NCBI GenBank assembly: GCA_002293525.1
Contig: DBDJ01000071.1
Coordinates: 1-19,161 of the forward strand
Source: Lachnospiraceae bacterium UBA935
GTDB taxonomy: Bacteria; Bacillota; Clostridia; Lachnospirales; Lachnospiraceae
DNA: 19,161 bases
Reading direction: 5' to 3'
Part shown: positions 1-7,124 of the stretch, in pieces
Position numbering within the stretch: the stretch's first letter is position 1
How the letters are laid out: each line of letters opens with the position of its first letter
Notes under the pieces: model-generated
What the model saw: only the letters and a program-made list of their open reading frames with translations
The model's database searches: none
Told to the model about the DNA's origin: nothing
Made by a program: the position numbers and the translations under genes

Positions 1-119
1 TCACGAATCAACGTAGTTTTTCCGACGCGCCGTCTGCCGTAAATAACCGCAAATTCAAATTGATTGCTGTTATGCATCTTGTTGAGCTTCTCAAGCTCTG
101 GTTGACGTCCAAAAAACAT
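1..119 (-). CDS. AAA-type ATPase, N-terminal fragment (runs off the window)
   Basis: Only the first 39 codons are present; the rest lies to the left of the window. The translation begins MFFGRQPELEKL and continues to FAVIYGRRRVGKTTLI. That is the usual opening of a large family of bacterial and archaeal AAA ATPases: an FxGRxxEL start, then a GRRRVGKT Walker A loop at about residues 29-36. Family members often have a C-terminal DUF234 nuclease-like domain, which cannot be checked here. The start is firm: an ATG at 117-119 with a strong GGAGGTG ribosome binding site about 7 bases upstream. Transcription probably comes from the promoter at 170-197, and two tandem palindromes lie between promoter and gene. 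Physiological role is unknown. The family call is well supported; nothing beyond it is. Confidence 0.85.
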   Translation of the reverse strand, partial: MFFGRQPELEKLNKMHNSNQFEFAVIYGRRRVGKTTLIR

Positions 120-140
120 TATATCCACCTCCGCACATTC

Positions 141-167
141 TACTCTTGAGTATGATACTCTTGAGTA
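141..167. promoter_or_regulatory. Tandem 12-bp palindromic operators (probable repressor sites)
   Basis: TACTCTTGAGTA occurs twice (141-152 and 156-167), separated by three bases. Each copy is a palindrome with TACTC/GAGTA arms around TT, so the two centres are 15 bp apart. The pair covers the predicted transcription start just downstream of the -10 box, which is where a repressor would block initiation. Whether the ATPase, a partner protein or an unlinked repressor binds is not visible. That it is a repeated palindrome is seen; its operator function is inferred. Confidence 0.6.
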
Positions 168-169
168 GT

Positions 170-197
170 ATTATATCAAGGTGGGGTAAAAAGTCAA
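170..197 (-). promoter_or_regulatory. Sigma-A promoter of the left-edge ATPase gene
   Basis: Read on the minus strand there is a TTGACT -35 box (192-197), a 16-base spacer and a perfect TATAAT -10 box (170-175). Transcription would start near 163, inside the tandem palindromes at 141-167, and lead into the ATPase start codon at 119. Confidence 0.75.
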
Positions 198-298
198 TCA
201 TTAATTTTTATGTTAATAGAATAACTTGCTTTATCAATGATACTCGTCCTTTACATTTTGCCGCTTAGCCAGAATAGAAATACAAAGTAGTATGGTTT

Positions 299-541
299 AT
301 GGCGGTTGTCCAAATAATAGCACTATTAATAATTCTGCAGACGAGCGGCATTGTGCCACTTCTTTTTTCAGTAAAAGTAACGAGAATGATTTGCTTTGTA
401 TTTGCGGGTTACTTATCTATCAATTCAATAATGAATCTTTTTTCGGACAGTAAGAAAGAAAAACTCATTATGACACCGTTGGCCGTTGTTACTGCCATTT
501 GTTTTTGGGTAACGGGATTTAACGTTCAAATACAAATTTAA
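299..541 (+). CDS. Small hydrophobic membrane protein, probably 5'-truncated
   Basis: The ORF encodes 80 aa with about three hydrophobic stretches (roughly residues 3-24, 28-46 and 58-76) and a charged SDSKKEK turn before the last one, so it is a plausible integral membrane protein. I do not recognise the family. There is no Shine-Dalgarno sequence before the ATG, and the reading frame stays open upstream for only about seven codons before a TAG. This suggests the gene has lost its true N terminus. The last codons lie inside a 19-bp tandem repeat (521-569), so the C terminus may also be altered. It stands alone next to a truncated cotJC, in a region that looks decayed. It may be a pseudogene. 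Confidence 0.4.
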   Translation: MAVVQIIALLIILQTSGIVPLLFSVKVTRMICFVFAGYLSINSIMNLFSDSKKEKLIMTPLAVVTAICFWVTGFNVQIQI

Positions 542-569
542 CATTCAAATACAAATTTTACATTCAAAG
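521..569. repeat. 19-bp tandem repeat, about 2.5 copies
   Basis: The unit AACATTCAAATACAAATTT occurs at 521-539 (one G/A difference) and again at 540-558. A partial third copy (TACATTCAAAG) follows to 569. It spans the stop codon of the upstream membrane ORF and ends about 20 bp before recognisable CotJC coding sequence. It probably marks a replication-slippage or deletion junction. Confidence 0.8.
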
Positions 570-590
570 TATAACCTGATACGCAACTCC

Positions 591-1025
591 GATACCGACA
601 TCGGAACCGAAGAACTTGCACATCTGGAAATGGTCTCATCGATGGTCTTTCAATTGACCAAGGACCTGTCTATGGAGGAGATCGAAGCCTCCGGCTTTGC
701 TCCTTATTACACCGACCACACGGTCGCCGTCTGGCCCCAGTCTGCCGGCGGAATCCCCTTCACCTCTACAGAATTCCAATCAAAAGGTGACCCTATTACT
801 GATCTGATGGAGGATCTGGCAGCGGAGCAAAAGGCCCGCACCACTTATGACAACCTCCTCCGTTTAGTCAAAGACAGTGAGGTCGCAGAACCGCTCCGCT
901 TCCTACGCGCCAGGGAAGTCGTTCATTTCCAGCGTTTCGGCGAAGCCTTACGGATTGTTCAAGATAAACTGGATGCCAAAAACTTCTATGCTTTCAATCC
1001 GGAATTTGACCGCTGCAAAAAATAA
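591..1025 (+). pseudogene. cotJC: Manganese catalase / spore coat protein CotJC, 5'-truncated remnant
   Basis: Recognisable similarity begins at about 591 (DTDIGTEELAHLEM) and runs to the natural C terminus at the TAA at 1023-1025. CotJC proteins are di-manganese catalases of about 190 aa in the spore coat. Here about 144 residues remain. The retained part includes two metal-ligand segments, EELAHLE and the later REVVHFQRF. The N-terminal third, with the first ligand glutamate, is missing. No ribosome binding site precedes the first internal ATG at 630, and the cotJA/cotJB partner genes are absent. The frame is open upstream through the tandem repeat, but that stretch is not CotJC-like. A truncated, probably non-functional gene is the best reading; a functional short form starting at 630 is unlikely. 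Confidence 0.8.
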
Positions 1026-1043
1026 TTGATGATAGCTACAAAT

Positions 1044-1090
1044 CACAATGTTCACTGCCGCACTCCTTCTGTACGGCAGTGAACATTGTG
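1044..1090 (+). terminator. Perfect 17-bp hairpin after the cotJC remnant
   Basis: CACAATGTTCACTGCCG (1044-1060) is exactly complementary to 1074-1090, with a 13-base loop. It starts about 20 bases after the cotJC stop codon, which fits a terminator. No U-tract follows on either strand, so it may be a weak terminator, an mRNA-stabilising hairpin or a repeat-derived palindrome. Confidence 0.45.
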
Positions 1091-1223
1091 CTAACTAATA
1101 GGCAATATCTCGGTCGGCAGCGGAAATATCCTGGCCGAACTCAGGGAAATCGTCAGCATGAAGTGATCTTCTTCAACAATTATAATATTTTGTTAATTTT
1201 ATCTGGAATCCATATTTTTGTTG

Positions 1224-1232
1224 TGCTATAAT
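1224..1232 (+). promoter_or_regulatory. Extended -10 promoter of the chemoreceptor gene
   Basis: TGCTATAAT (1224-1232) is a perfect -10 box with a TGn extension. No good -35 lies 16-18 bases upstream, as is common for extended -10 promoters. It is about 75 bases upstream of the chemoreceptor start codon. No flagellar sigma-D-type promoter was seen. Confidence 0.5.
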
Positions 1233-1308
1233 AATCAATATATCATCCATTATAGGTAAATAAAGATTTGATGACTGTTGATCAGCCATCAGGAGGAGGT
1301 CTGAAACC

Positions 1309-3042
1309 ATGGATAACACAGGGAATAATACAACGGAAGCCAAAAACATGTCCAAGATGAAGGATATGAACCTGAAACAGAAATTTGATTTCAGCTTGGG
1401 GTATATCAGAAGGCTGACAATTGTCGTCGGTATTGTCGGGTTTATCGGGATGATCAGCCTGGAGGTTTCTGCTTTTATGATGTATAACAACAACCTCCGC
1501 GGCATACAGTACATGGGCGACCTACGAGAACACTTTGCCGTTCAGCGCAATGACATCCGCAACTTATTTCTGTCACAGGACAATGCGGAACAAGTGCAGA
1601 ACCTGATTGCCGGAGTAAAGGAAAGCGACGCGCAAGTAGATGAGCTGTTTGCGCAATACGAAAATACGATCACCAATACAAGGAAAGCCGCCGATTATTT
1701 TTCCGCTAAAGAAGCCTGGATCGGGCCGTTTGCCAATATGAAAGCTGAGCTGTGGAAAATGATTGAGGCCGGTGATTTTGAGGGCGCCTATCAATGGTTT
1801 GTCGAACAGGGCGTGGTAATCCAGCCGATCATGCAAGGCTTTGAAGCCAGCGTGACCCAAAACAACCAGTCGGCCATGAACAGCATCATCGCCCTGACGG
1901 TTCTGTTTGTTGCCCTGCTGATTATTCTGGTGATTATCGTCATGGCCGTCATCAAGTCGGTCGGCTCTTTTACGTGGATTCTGATCACGCAGATCAGCGA
2001 CCCGCTCGTTGTCCTCACTGCCTTTATGCAGAAAGCCAGCACCACAGGCGACATCACCTTGAGGCCGGAAGATGTGGAAACAATCGGAAAGCTTGCATCA
2101 GTTAAGGACGAAATCGGCCAGACCGTCGGAGCCAGTGCCGGCTTTGTTACCCGGATTAACGAAATCGCCGACGACTTAAAGGTAATCGCGGGCGGCGACC
2201 TGACCGCCAAGGTGAAACTCTTATCGCCGGACGATGTCATGGGGAATTCCCTTGATTCTATGCTGGATCAGCTGAATGAAATGTTCAGCGAAGTCAATAT
2301 ATCCAGCAGTCATGTCACTACCGGTGCCAAAAACCTTGAAGACGGTGCCCAGAGCTTGGCGGAAAGTACTACGACCCAAGCCAGCAGCGTCGAAGAACTG
2401 ACCGCTACCATCAACATGATCTCCAATAACATATCAGAAGGTGCTAAGCGAGCCCAGGAAGTCAGCCGAGATGCCGCCGGCATCGGCAATAAGGCGCAAG
2501 GCAGCATTGCCCAGATCAGCCAGATCATCTCCGCGATGGAAACGATCAGCCATACATCCGGCCAGATCGGCAATATCATCGACAGCATCGAAGACATTGC
2601 TTCCCAGACGAACCTGCTGTCCTTAAACGCCTCTATTGAAGCGGCCCGGGCCGGGGAAGCGGGAAAAGGCTTCGCCGTAGTGGCCGATGAAATCGGCAAA
2701 CTGGCAAAACAAAGCGCCGAAGCCGCCAATACCACTCGCAACCTGATCCAGATCTCGATGGGAGAAATCACGGAAGGCAACCGGATCGTAGCCGATACTT
2801 CCCAGTCCCTGAACGAAGTTCTTAACAGCGTCGGCACTATCGTCGTAGCGGTTGACGAAATCACCGTTACTTCCGAACAACAGGCGATTTCGATGGCGGA
2901 AATCGACGGTGTAGTGGAACAGATTTCCCAAGCAGTACAGGATTCTTCGGCGATTGCTGAGGAAAGCTTAGCTGTCAGTGAAGAATTATATGCTTCCGCT
3001 ACCAACCTCAATGAACTGGTCAGCCGCTTTAAAATCCATTAA
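1309..3042 (+). CDS. Methyl-accepting chemotaxis protein (transmembrane chemoreceptor)
   Basis: The 577-aa product has the classic layout. A short cytoplasmic N terminus precedes a first membrane span at about residues 36-59. An external helical sensor domain of about 130 residues (four-helix-bundle type) follows, then a second span at about 192-214. Next come a HAMP-like region and a long coiled-coil signalling domain. The signalling tip is clear at about 428-460 (EDIASQTNLLSLN, then EAARAGEAGKGFAVVADEI), which is the CheA/CheW contact site. The linker after the second span is long, with a second HAMP-like segment ending in AGGDLTAKV. There is no C-terminal CheR/CheB-tethering pentapeptide. 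An AGGAGGAGG ribosome binding site 9 bases before the ATG fixes the start. The gene stands alone with its own promoter and terminator, and the ligand cannot be predicted. Confidence 0.95.
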   Translation: MDNTGNNTTEAKNMSKMKDMNLKQKFDFSLGYIRRLTIVVGIVGFIGMISLEVSAFMMYNNNLRGIQYMGDLREHFAVQRNDIRNLFLSQDNAEQVQNLIAGVKESDAQVDELFAQYENTITNTRKAADYFSAKEAWIGPFANMKAELWKMIEAGDFEGAYQWFVEQGVVIQPIMQGFEASVTQNNQSAMNSIIALTVLFVALLIILVIIVMAVIKSVGSFTWILITQISDPLVVLTAFMQKASTTGDITLRPEDVETIGKLASVKDEIGQTVGASAGFVTRINEIADDLKVIAGGDLTAKVKLLSPDDVMGNSLDSMLDQLNEMFSEVNISSSHVTTGAKNLEDGAQSLAESTTTQASSVEELTATINMISNNISEGAKRAQEVSRDAAGIGNKAQGSIAQISQIISAMETISHTSGQIGNIIDSIEDIASQTNLLSLNASIEAARAGEAGKGFAVVADEIGKLAKQSAEAANTTRNLIQISMGEITEGNRIVADTSQSLNEVLNSVGTIVVAVDEITVTSEQQAISMAEIDGVVEQISQAVQDSSAIAEESLAVSEELYASATNLNELVSRFKIH

Positions 3043-3115
3043 GGTGAGCCGCCGATGAGTTGCCAATGAGTCGTTACCATTGAGCTATGAATGTGCATAA
3101 ACACCGTAAGCAAGG

Positions 3116-3165
3116 TGTCCGTAGCTGAAAAGATACGATTTCGGCTACGGACATTTTATTATTTT
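3116..3165 (+). terminator. Rho-independent terminator of the chemoreceptor gene
   Basis: TGTCCGTAGC (3116-3125) pairs with GCTACGGACA (3144-3153). The stem extends inward through TGAAA/TTTCG to about 15 bp around an 8-base loop. TTTTATTATTTTG follows directly. It lies 74 bases after the chemoreceptor stop codon. Confidence 0.9.
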
Positions 3166-3191
3166 GTCTTATTTTGATTGGCTGCGCGGTC

Positions 3192-3433
3192 ATCGTCAGA
3201 TTGCCCGGGCCTCATCGGCTCCGGTTCCGGCTCCCGAAAACAAGTGTCGCTAAGTTTCCCGCCCCAAGTCTGGCAGCTTCCGTGTCGTCAGCAAGCGCCG
3301 TCCATGGCGCCTGCTGACTTGGTCGGCCATCCGTGGCCGCCCACCACTGGTTTTTCGTTCACCGGGAAGCTAAGCGGCACTAATTTTCTCCCGCAAGGAA
3401 CCGGAGCCGATGAGGCCCGGGCAATCTGACGAT
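3192..3433. repeat. Large inverted-repeat element of about 242 bp, MITE-like or structured RNA
   Basis: The ends are perfect 37-bp inverted repeats (3192-3228 and 3397-3433). The outermost AT on each side could instead be a 2-bp target duplication. Complementarity continues imperfectly inward (about 21 of 27 positions), giving arms of roughly 70 bases. The central part (3262-3362) contains two further hairpins: GTCAGCA-GCGCC paired with GGCGC-TGCTGAC (3287-3318), and CGGCCA paired with TGGCCG (3324-3339). CCAAGTC at 3264 can also pair with GACTTGG at 3316. The element is visibly more GC-rich than its flanks and lies after the chemoreceptor terminator. No ORF in it looks real. It could be a non-autonomous mobile element or a structured RNA; I cannot assign a family. 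Confidence 0.75.
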
Positions 3434-3930
3434 TCGGTATCCCGACCGGCAAGTTTGAAAACCCATTTTGGGCAAAGCCTATAAGGATTTAATAGGCTAA
3501 GACCGTCAAAATCGTAATATAATAGGAAAAGCCGAATTCCGTTCCTGAAAAGGAGTAAAATGTAAGCACCAGCAAACCTATACATGAAAGGGCTTTTCTC
3601 ATGAATATCATAACACACAGACGAAGCTGTTTGTAGTGAGCGATTTGGATAGACTTATGGCCGTACTGGATGTGCTGGATGATGGCATACTCATCCACTG
3701 GCTTTGTATGGAACAAGGTTAAAGAATGATTGAATTAAGCCAGTTTATTTCGCCATGCTATCTTTGGCCAGAAAATGAAAATCGTCTCTTCTGGCTGGCG
3801 GAGTGGCGGGTAACGAACCGGTAGATGGCTTTAATTTTTCTAAAAACTGCTTGCAATGAAATTAACGTTATCATATTTTAACTTGTATGCAAGGTCAAAA
3901 GGTCTTGTATTTTGTAATATGTAAGCATCC
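3434..3930. other. Intergenic stretch without a convincing gene, possibly degenerate DNA
   Basis: About 500 bp separate the inverted-repeat element from degV. Open frames exist on both strands (a minus frame at 3489-3716 and a short plus frame over 3600-3720), but neither has a ribosome binding site, an ATG start of its own or recognisable domains. They may be remnants of a decayed gene or insertion sequence. A small hairpin (GCCAGAA at 3767-3773 with TTCTGGC at 3789-3795) is visible. The last 100 bases before degV are AT-rich, with a direct repeat AGGTCAAAAGGTC but no clear terminator. Confidence 0.5.
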
Positions 3931-3947
3931 GTCACACCTTCGCGTAG

Positions 3948-4844
3948 CTAGCGGATATCACCCATGAAAAACAAAGCAATCGTACCAGGACCGGCATGGG
4001 CACCGATGGTCGGACCGATGTGGTTGATCAGGAATTGATCGATACCGAAACGTCTGCGAATCTCGTCCGCCACATACTGAGCATCTTCCAACGCATCTCC
4101 GTGACTGATAAAAACAATGTCATTCTGTTCACGATAGCTGCCCATCTTCTGCTCCATTAAGTCGACCAAGGCAGTCAATGACTTCCTGCGGCCTCTGACC
4201 TTGCTGACCGGAACAAGATGCCCTTCATTGTCCACATGGAGAATAGGCTTGATCCCCGCCAGCGTCCCGATAATAGCCGTCGCCTTACTGACTCTTCCGC
4301 CGCGGTATAGATGGTTCAAGTCGTCCACGGTAAAAACATGGGTCAGGTTCAGCAGATGCTCTGTTATCCAAGCGGCGGTTTCATCCAGTGTTTTCCCGGC
4401 CTTCTGCAGTTCCACAGCTTTATGGACCAGTAAGCCTTCTCCCAAAGATGCACAAAGCGAGTCAATTACCCTGATGTGAATATCCTTGCGCTCTTCCATC
4501 ATTTCGCCTGCCACCAGAAAAGCGTTCTGACCGCTTGAGCTCAGTCCGGAGGAAAAAGAAAGATAAAGGATCTCTTTATTTTCTTCTAGAAATTCTCCGA
4601 ATTTGCGTCTGAACTGTTCCGGGTTCACCTGTGATGTGGTCGGCATTTTACCGCTGCGCATCATTGCATAAAACTCTTTCCAGGGCAACTGGTTATTCTC
4701 GCCATATTCCACGCCTTCCAGAATATTATTAAAATGTAGCAAGCCCAAACCATGCTCATTGATATACTCCAATGGCAGATCCGCCGTTGTATTGGTAACT
4801 ATCTTAAATGTCTTAGTCGATTCATCTTTTGTATTTGATCTCAT
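3948..4844 (-). CDS. DegV family fatty-acid-binding protein
   Basis: The 298-aa protein matches the DegV family over its whole length. These two-domain cytosolic proteins bind one long-chain fatty acid, and relatives (FakB) present it to the FakA kinase for phosphorylation. Visible family motifs are PTTSQVNP at about 68-75, the serine-rich FSSGLSSSGQNA at 97-108, LNHLYRGGRVS at 176-186, the KPIL and KVRGRRK segments at 199-221, and the C-terminal GPTIGAHAGPGTIALFFMG at 277-295. The ATG has an AGAGGTG ribosome binding site about 10 bases upstream. A consensus promoter lies at 4919-4947, so the gene is probably transcribed separately from the germination gene behind it. No fakA is in the window, so whether it serves fatty-acid activation is open. 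Confidence 0.92.
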   Translation of the reverse strand: MRSNTKDESTKTFKIVTNTTADLPLEYINEHGLGLLHFNNILEGVEYGENNQLPWKEFYAMMRSGKMPTTSQVNPEQFRRKFGEFLEENKEILYLSFSSGLSSSGQNAFLVAGEMMEERKDIHIRVIDSLCASLGEGLLVHKAVELQKAGKTLDETAAWITEHLLNLTHVFTVDDLNHLYRGGRVSKATAIIGTLAGIKPILHVDNEGHLVPVSKVRGRRKSLTALVDLMEQKMGSYREQNDIVFISHGDALEDAQYVADEIRRRFGIDQFLINHIGPTIGAHAGPGTIALFFMGDIR

Positions 4845-4918
4845 CCTACCTTCACCTCTGCTCCTATTCCAGATAAACTACAAACGATTTTGCAGCTATG
4901 TTTATGCTTAACAATAAT

Positions 4919-4947
4919 ATTCTAACACTCTAAATTACAAAGTTCAA
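4919..4947 (-). promoter_or_regulatory. Sigma-A promoter of degV
   Basis: On the minus strand TTGAAC (4942-4947) and TAGAAT (4919-4924) are separated by exactly 17 bases. They lie about 75 bases upstream of the degV start and just after the end of the germination gene. Confidence 0.6.
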
Positions 4948-4969
4948 TACCTCAGCTTTATGAATTGTC

Positions 4970-6439
4970 TTATTTCAGCGAACCCGGAAGCCTCCGTCTA
5001 AACAGTCTGTAACTGAGCTTTTTACCATCAAAGGGAATCAGAGGGTAAAGGTAGCTTACCCCGTTCATTGTTTGATTGAACGCAATGGAAAGAATCAGAA
5101 CCAGAATCCCGGCAATAAAACCATACAAACCAAATATTGCCGTCAGGATCAGATTAATAATCCTCATGAACTTCAAAGCATAACTCAACTCATAACTCGA
5201 CTGTGTATAACTTGCCATGGCCACAAAAGCCATATAAAGCATGACTTCTGAATTAAACCAGCCGCTTTTCACTGAGAATTCACCTAACACCAGCGCTGCC
5301 ATAATACTCAACGGCGTACTCAGCATCGTCGGCGTATTCACCGCCGCAAGCCGCAGACCGTCAATAGCCAGCTCCAGAACCAGGAACTGCCATATCAATG
5401 ACAAATTGGCATCTTCCTTCATCATGATAAACTGAAACGAGTCCGGTACCCAATGGGGATTCATCGTCAGTAACAAATAAAGCGGGGTAATCAGATAAGT
5501 GGCCAAGGAAATCAAGAATCTGGCAAAACGTAGATAAGTTCCGGTGATCGGTGAAAAATAATAGTCATCGGCTTCTTCCAGCACATCAAAAATCGATATC
5601 GGCGTTATCATCGCCGACGGCGAGTTGTCCACCAGAATAACGATGTCACCTTCCAGCACCTGGGCGGCGGCCGTATCAGGCCTTTCCGTAAAACGGAACT
5701 TGGGGAACGGGTTATACCAGCGTTTCTGATGAAGACATTCGGCCAGGCTTTCCTGATTCATTGTCAGCGCATCCACTTTGATTCGGCTGATCCGGTCTCT
5801 GATGTTCTGCAAAAAATCCTGGTTTACCCGACTTTGCATGTAGCAAAGCACAATATCTGTCTTAGAGCTTTTTCCTGCCTGCATGATTTCCATCGTCAGA
5901 TCGGTGCTTCTGATCCTTCTTCTGATCAGAGCCGTATTGAACACGACGGTTTCTACAAACCCGTCACGAGATCCCCGCAAGGACTTATCTTTCTCCGGTT
6001 CGCTTACTGACCTCGCCGGATATGTCCGGGAGTCAATCATCAGGCATTTATCGAAGCCGTCAATGAATAAGGCAAACACTCCTGACAAAATAAATGTGAT
6101 GATAGGTTCCCACTGATCCTTCAGGTCTACTTCTACATAAGACATTTCCTTTTTGGACATTTCATGAGCTGTCTTAGGCATTTCCTTGGGAGGGATCTTC
6201 ATAAAATCAGAAAGGAGTTTGTTCATGATCTCATCTTTGCAGAAGCCGTCCAGGTAATAAAGACAGGCTTCGCGGCCGCCGATGTGGATTACCCGGTAGA
6301 TGATATCAAAATTTTTTGTGATATTCATCCTTGCGTTTAAGTATTCCATTGTTTCCTGCAGGGATGTTGTCATTGTTGACGGGGTGTCAATATTGGCGGC
6401 TTTTGCTTTATTGCTTTCTGTATTTGCGGTATCCTTCAT
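4970..6439 (-). CDS. spoVAF: GerA-family spore germination protein, SpoVAF type
   Basis: This is a 489-aa member of the GerA/GerKA/SpoVAF family, polytopic proteins of the spore inner membrane involved in germinant response. A soluble N-terminal half of about 290 residues carries the RGSRDGFVE family motif near 155. The C-terminal half has membrane segments at about 305-325, 346-366, 376-408 and 425-453. SpoVAF rather than a nutrient-receptor A subunit is suggested by the RFTERPDTAAAQVLEGDI segment, by EADDYYFSP, and by LAIDGLRLAAVNTPTMLSTP. Length also matches SpoVAF. The start is the ATG at 6437-6439, because AAAGGAG (6449-6455) sits nine bases upstream; a TTG three codons earlier abuts that site and is rejected. 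No spoVA or gerB/gerC partner is adjacent, so it is an orphan here. Family is certain; SpoVAF orthology is likely. Confidence 0.88.
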   Translation of the reverse strand: MKDTANTESNKAKAANIDTPSTMTTSLQETMEYLNARMNITKNFDIIYRVIHIGGREACLYYLDGFCKDEIMNKLLSDFMKIPPKEMPKTAHEMSKKEMSYVEVDLKDQWEPIITFILSGVFALFIDGFDKCLMIDSRTYPARSVSEPEKDKSLRGSRDGFVETVVFNTALIRRRIRSTDLTMEIMQAGKSSKTDIVLCYMQSRVNQDFLQNIRDRISRIKVDALTMNQESLAECLHQKRWYNPFPKFRFTERPDTAAAQVLEGDIVILVDNSPSAMITPISIFDVLEEADDYYFSPITGTYLRFARFLISLATYLITPLYLLLTMNPHWVPDSFQFIMMKEDANLSLIWQFLVLELAIDGLRLAAVNTPTMLSTPLSIMAALVLGEFSVKSGWFNSEVMLYMAFVAMASYTQSSYELSYALKFMRIINLILTAIFGLYGFIAGILVLILSIAFNQTMNGVSYLYPLIPFDGKKLSYRLFRRRLPGSLK

Positions 6440-6521
6440 GTCGGACAACTCCTTTCACGAACATTATTATTGAGATTTCGTTCGGAAATATTTTGTCCAG
6501 TAATGGGTTTATTAATACGTC

Positions 6522-6550
6522 AATAATGATTACTAGCATAATCAATTTAC
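6522..6550 (-). promoter_or_regulatory. Possible sigma-G-type promoter of the spoVAF-like gene
   Basis: On the minus strand GTAAA (6546-6550), a 17-base spacer and CATTATT (6522-6528) resemble the forespore sigma-G pattern, with four of five and six of seven positions matching. It is about 80 bases upstream of the ATG. Forespore expression would fit a germination protein, but the match is imperfect in an AT-rich region. Confidence 0.3.
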
Positions 6551-6673
6551 TGATTCATCAGAATATGCGACATCTATAGAATAAATAGCTGCAAATACAT
6601 CTCAAAAATAACTTCTGAAAAATAATATCTGAATACTCTCTTTAAGCAAAACTCACTTTCTTAACAGCAGTGT

Positions 6674-7105
6674 TCAGCCGGTCCCGGTACTGCCATGTCC
6701 GCCTCTGTCCTCATGCCCTAGACGCAAGACTTCTTCAAAGCAAAGCTTTGGCTGATTCTCCACAATGCGGAACTGGCAAATCCGGTCGTTCATACCGATA
6801 TGGGTATCACGCAGGGCATAAGCCGGCATAAACCACTGGTCATTATCTCCGCAATAAGAGCAATCTACCACGCCCTGGTGGTTGGTCTGGATAATCCCGA
6901 AGTTTTTAAAGGTGGAACTGCGCGGCACAATATGGGCTTCATAGCCTTGGGGCAGTTCCATCGCCACTCCGAGCGGGATCAGCTTAAACTCTCCGGCCTT
7001 CAGGTCAACATCAGCCGCTGCCCGCAGATCAATCCAGTCCGACTTCCCGTCTATATAGGCCAGACGTTCGATCTGATCACTGAAATACTTAATTTTTATT
7101 TTCAT
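6674..7105 (-). CDS. dut: dUTP diphosphatase (dUTPase)
   Basis: This 143-aa trimeric-type dUTPase hydrolyses dUTP to dUMP and pyrophosphate, keeping uracil out of DNA and supplying dUMP for thymidylate synthesis. The five family motifs appear in order: a divergent motif 1 around AAADVDL (29-35), PRSS (61-64), GVVDCSYCGDN (78-88, with the catalytic aspartate D81), DRICQFRI (107-114) and the C-terminal RGGHGSTG (134-141). Length is normal. It is the third gene after nrdD and nrdG, 19 bp behind nrdG with only a weak AAGAGA ribosome binding site, so it is probably co-transcribed. The pairing makes sense: the reductase makes dNTPs and Dut cleans up dUTP. No terminator with a U-tract is obvious after the gene. 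Confidence 0.93.
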   Translation of the reverse strand: MKIKIKYFSDQIERLAYIDGKSDWIDLRAAADVDLKAGEFKLIPLGVAMELPQGYEAHIVPRSSTFKNFGIIQTNHQGVVDCSYCGDNDQWFMPAYALRDTHIGMNDRICQFRIVENQPKLCFEEVLRLGHEDRGGHGSTGTG

Positions 7106-7124
7106 CTATAATCTCTTTTCACTT

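Noticed and set aside
1173..1514. A 113-aa minus-strand open frame overlapping the chemoreceptor start.
   Set aside because: It is antisense to the chemoreceptor promoter, ribosome binding site and first span; its hydrophobicity mirrors that span.
2310..3011. A 233-aa minus-strand open frame opposite the chemoreceptor.
   Set aside because: It mirrors the repetitive heptad coding of the signalling domain; no start signal or family match.
3178..3429. An 83-aa plus-strand open frame within the inverted-repeat element.
   Set aside because: Its ends are encoded by the two inverted-repeat arms, it has no ribosome binding site, and its composition follows the GC-rich repeat.
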